This document shows positions 40,638-42,130 of a stretch of 42,130 nucleotides of DNA, one piece after another (position 1 is the first letter of the stretch; the number at the start of each line of letters is the position of its first letter). Position numbers and translations under genes: made by a program. The stretch lies in NCBI GenBank assembly GCA_028285105.1, contig JANQQE010000033.1, positions 1 to 42,130 on the forward strand, written 5' to 3'. This stretch comes from Alphaproteobacteria bacterium (lineage in GTDB: Bacteria > Planctomycetota > Phycisphaerae > UBA1845). Under the pieces are notes generated by a model that saw only the letters and a program-made list of their open reading frames with translations, did no database searches and was not told where the DNA came from.

Positions 40638-40700
40638 GCGTCACCGAAGCACAGCTTGGGCGATTCTGTCAAGGATTGGTTGGTCAGACCGCCCGCCCAC

Positions 40701-40787
40701 AAAAAAAGCACGCCTGACCACGGAGGATCGAGCGTGCTTTATGCTTTGAACAGAGGTTTACATCGGGCCGGATGGAGTGCCTCTGTT
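40701..40787 (-). terminator. Two stacked hairpins with a T-run
   Basis: AAAGCACGC/GCGTGCTTT (40705-40713 with 40732-40740), followed on the minus strand by seven T, is an intrinsic terminator. Just upstream on that strand AACAGAGG/CCTCTGTT (40749-40756 with 40780-40787) forms a second stem. No recognised minus-strand gene ends here, so a small RNA or the 8-codon ORF transcript may be what terminates. Confidence 0.55.
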
Positions 40788-40846
40788 CGTTTCCCATTTT
40801 AACGTCGGCATGTGGCCCGGACAAGATTCACCCAATCAGTGAACCA

Positions 40847-40916
40847 AAGAAAACGCCCCCCGGTGTGCATCCTTGCCGGAGGGCGTTCTTTACATGAAGC
40901 CGAACAGACGGCCCAT
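40847..40916 (-). other. Eight-codon ORF with strong ribosome site, followed by a hairpin
   Basis: On the minus strand AAGGAG is followed after 8 nt by ATG (40916) and a frame that reads MGRLFGFM then stop (40890). An 11-bp terminator-like stem (40852-40863 with 40876-40887, one mismatch) and a T-rich tract come directly after. A ribosome site, mini-frame and hairpin together look like a leader-peptide or small-RNA gene. A GATGGCCATC palindrome sits upstream. Confidence 0.4.
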
Positions 40917-41301
40917 AGGGGAAACTCCTTGTGGGGATGGCCATCGACACCCCGCAGCCGGCCGCGTAGGTTTTTCATCTTTGTATTCTCCGCTCGCTCC
41001 CGATTATTTCCATCTCCGATCGGCTTCGTCGTTCAGTGGACCCCCGCTAAAATTTTGTATTCCATATCTATGTTTATGAGATACAGGACGACTGATCGCG
41101 TTACGGCCCGCTGCTGCGGGGCCATTTCTGTCTGAAATGCTCTTGAAGTGGCATCTCTGCCATTTCTCAGGGTTTTCAACGCACTGCCGCATCTCTCATT
41201 TTTTTCGCATGAATTGTTTTTCTGCCAGAGTCGGCTGAGAGTACACTTACGCAATCACCTCAGAATAGTGGCCGGGTTTTCACACATGGAAGGAGTTTCT
41301 A
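40917..41301. other. Noncoding stretch upstream of the phosphoesterase gene
   Basis: No convincing gene. A GC-rich hairpin near 41106-41125 (GGCCCGC...GCGGGGCC) lies about 175 nt before the start, followed by a T-rich stretch that probably includes the promoter. Confidence 0.4.
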
Positions 41302-42087
41302 ATGATTCGGATTATTCATTTGAGCGATCTTCACATCCGATCGGATTCATCAAGGGATGAGAACCGCCAAGCAAAACAACTTACGACAGAGACAATTCGC
41401 AGATTCAGCAAAGGGGGCAAGAAGAAATCAATTGTCGTGATTACGGGTGACCTGGTCGATGACGGGCTGTTGGTCCAATACAGGAATCTCAAAAGAACTG
41501 TCCTCAAACCACTGCAAGAGAAGTTCAGGGTTCTGGCAGTTCCAGGCAATCACGACTATGCCATGTACGGCAACCTCTTGGATAAATACGCGCCCGCGCG
41601 CTTCGATGAGTATGTGCAGGAGCGCCCAACTTATCCAGAACCAAGAATCGACAAGGTTGAAATCGCAAATGAACGCAAGATCCTCCTAGTTGGTGTGGAT
41701 TCAGCGGACGCACTTGGACAGGTGTTTTTTGCGGACGGAATCGTCGACGAGGATCAGCGAGCAGCCGTTGTGTCAGTCCTCAAGGACGCTGCATACGACG
41801 GTTACTTCAAGATCCTTTACGTTCACCACCACCCGTTTCTTCGGGATCGATTCGTTGCATTCAAGCAGGCAGAGGAATTCTTGGATTCCATTAGGCGTAA
41901 GGTGGATCTGGTGCTGTTCGGACACAAACACGCCCATGAAGGTTTCATCGGCCGATACGGCATTCCCACGATGTTGGCGTCGGGGAAAGTTACTCAGCCC
42001 GCGGCTGACGTGCTGATGTTTCGCGTGATTGAGTTGGAACCCAGCGGTGAACCACGGGTTTACACGGAAGAGATTCCGCGTTCATAG
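41302..42087 (+). CDS. Metallophosphoesterase (calcineurin-like)
   Basis: 261 aa, GGAAGGAG 6 nt before ATG. All metal-site motifs of the family are present: DLH (Asp9, His11), GD (Asp50), GNHD (Asn83, His84, Asp85), HHHP (175-178), GHKH (207-210). It is a two-metal phosphodiesterase or phosphatase. Family members act on cyclic nucleotides, DNA ends or phosphoproteins, and the substrate cannot be read from these motifs. The end of the gene lies in the terminal overlap, so it runs across the circle joint and is convergent with the recombinase gene. Confidence 0.92.
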   Translation: MIRIIHLSDLHIRSDSSRDENRQAKQLTTETIRRFSKGGKKKSIVVITGDLVDDGLLVQYRNLKRTVLKPLQEKFRVLAVPGNHDYAMYGNLLDKYAPARFDEYVQERPTYPEPRIDKVEIANERKILLVGVDSADALGQVFFADGIVDEDQRAAVVSVLKDAAYDGYFKILYVHHHPFLRDRFVAFKQAEEFLDSIRRKVDLVLFGHKHAHEGFIGRYGIPTMLASGKVTQPAADVLMFRVIELEPSGEPRVYTEEIPRS

Positions 42088-42130
42088 TGCCGCATTGAAT
42101 TAGGTTGGCTTTGCCCGCACTGAAATCCTC
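42032..42130. repeat. Terminal overlap, copy 2 (circle joint)
   Basis: Second copy of the 99-base terminal overlap, identical to bases 1-99. It shows that the phosphoesterase gene ending at 42087 and the recombinase gene ending at 69 (equivalent to 42100) are convergent neighbours with about 12 bp between their stop codons. Confidence 0.95.

Noticed and set aside
40799..40978. Minus-strand 59-aa ORF
   Set aside because: It runs through the terminator-like hairpin and has an unremarkable composition. The 8-codon frame with a stronger ribosome site is preferred.
1..42130. tRNA, rRNA or insertion sequences
   Set aside because: None seen on either strand. No transposase motif and no terminal inverted repeats with target duplications were found by eye.

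Overview
The window is one complete circular replicon, not a chromosome fragment. Bases 1-99 are identical to bases 42032-42130, so the true molecule is a circle of 42,031 bp that was cut inside the 3' end of a phosphoesterase gene. It carries a replication initiator, a ParA partition operon, a relaxase with an accessory protein, a coupling ATPase and a toxin-antitoxin pair. It has no rRNA, no tRNA, no recognisable insertion sequence and no VirB-type secretion genes. I read it as a mobilizable, not self-transmissible, plasmid. The exact 99-base overlap suggests a metagenomic or short-read assembly. The host is uncertain. Large secreted RHS and TPR proteins, a lectin-like insertion and many unrecognised genes are reminiscent of Planctomycetota or relatives, but that is inference only.

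Layout. 0-2.1 kb (minus): tyrosine recombinase and a membrane-anchored tail-collar-like protein. 2.2-3.1 kb (plus): a four-helix membrane protein resembling the TRADD-N-associated membrane domain of conflict systems. 3.4-7.6 kb (minus): small and secreted proteins, including two paralogous mini-proteins either side of a sigma-region-4-like regulator. 7.85-9.9 kb (plus): a hairpin-rich candidate oriT, a MobC-like protein and the relaxase. 10.1-13.5 kb (minus): a membrane-tethered periplasmic-binding-like sensor, a B12-type radical SAM protein and a 55-residue mini-protein. 13.9-19.6 kb (minus): an eight-gene transfer-type operon with a VirD4/TraG ATPase lacking its membrane anchor, several small membrane proteins, and a MotA/TolQ-like protein paired with a TolR/MotB-like protein that carries a von Willebrand A domain.

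19.7-24.9 kb: a Toprim primase-like gene coupled to a GIY-YIG nuclease, a LysR regulator and small hypotheticals. 24.8-28.8 kb: the plasmid core. The parA-parB operon is flanked on both sides by copies of a 12-bp palindrome (TTGTGGCCACAA). Next to it lies a winged-helix Rep gene whose leader contains a convincing antisense RNA gene (promoter plus terminator) for copy-number control. 29.3-36.4 kb: a secreted TPR protein translationally coupled to a 1,535-residue RHS-repeat protein, then a kinesin-light-chain-type TPR protein. 36.8-40.6 kb: small plasmid accessory genes, several behind structured leaders. One leader of about 110-120 nt occurs twice. A diverged copy of the Rep C-terminus and a ParD/ParE pair with an operator-promoter also lie here. 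40.6-42.1 kb: hairpin-rich noncoding DNA, then a metallophosphoesterase crossing the circle joint.

The most unusual module is the MotA/TolQ plus VWA motor-like pair inside the coupling-protein operon. Next come the antisense-controlled Rep leader, the parS array, the duplicated structured leader and the radical SAM/mini-protein cluster. Function calls rest on motif recognition by eye; no database search was possible.
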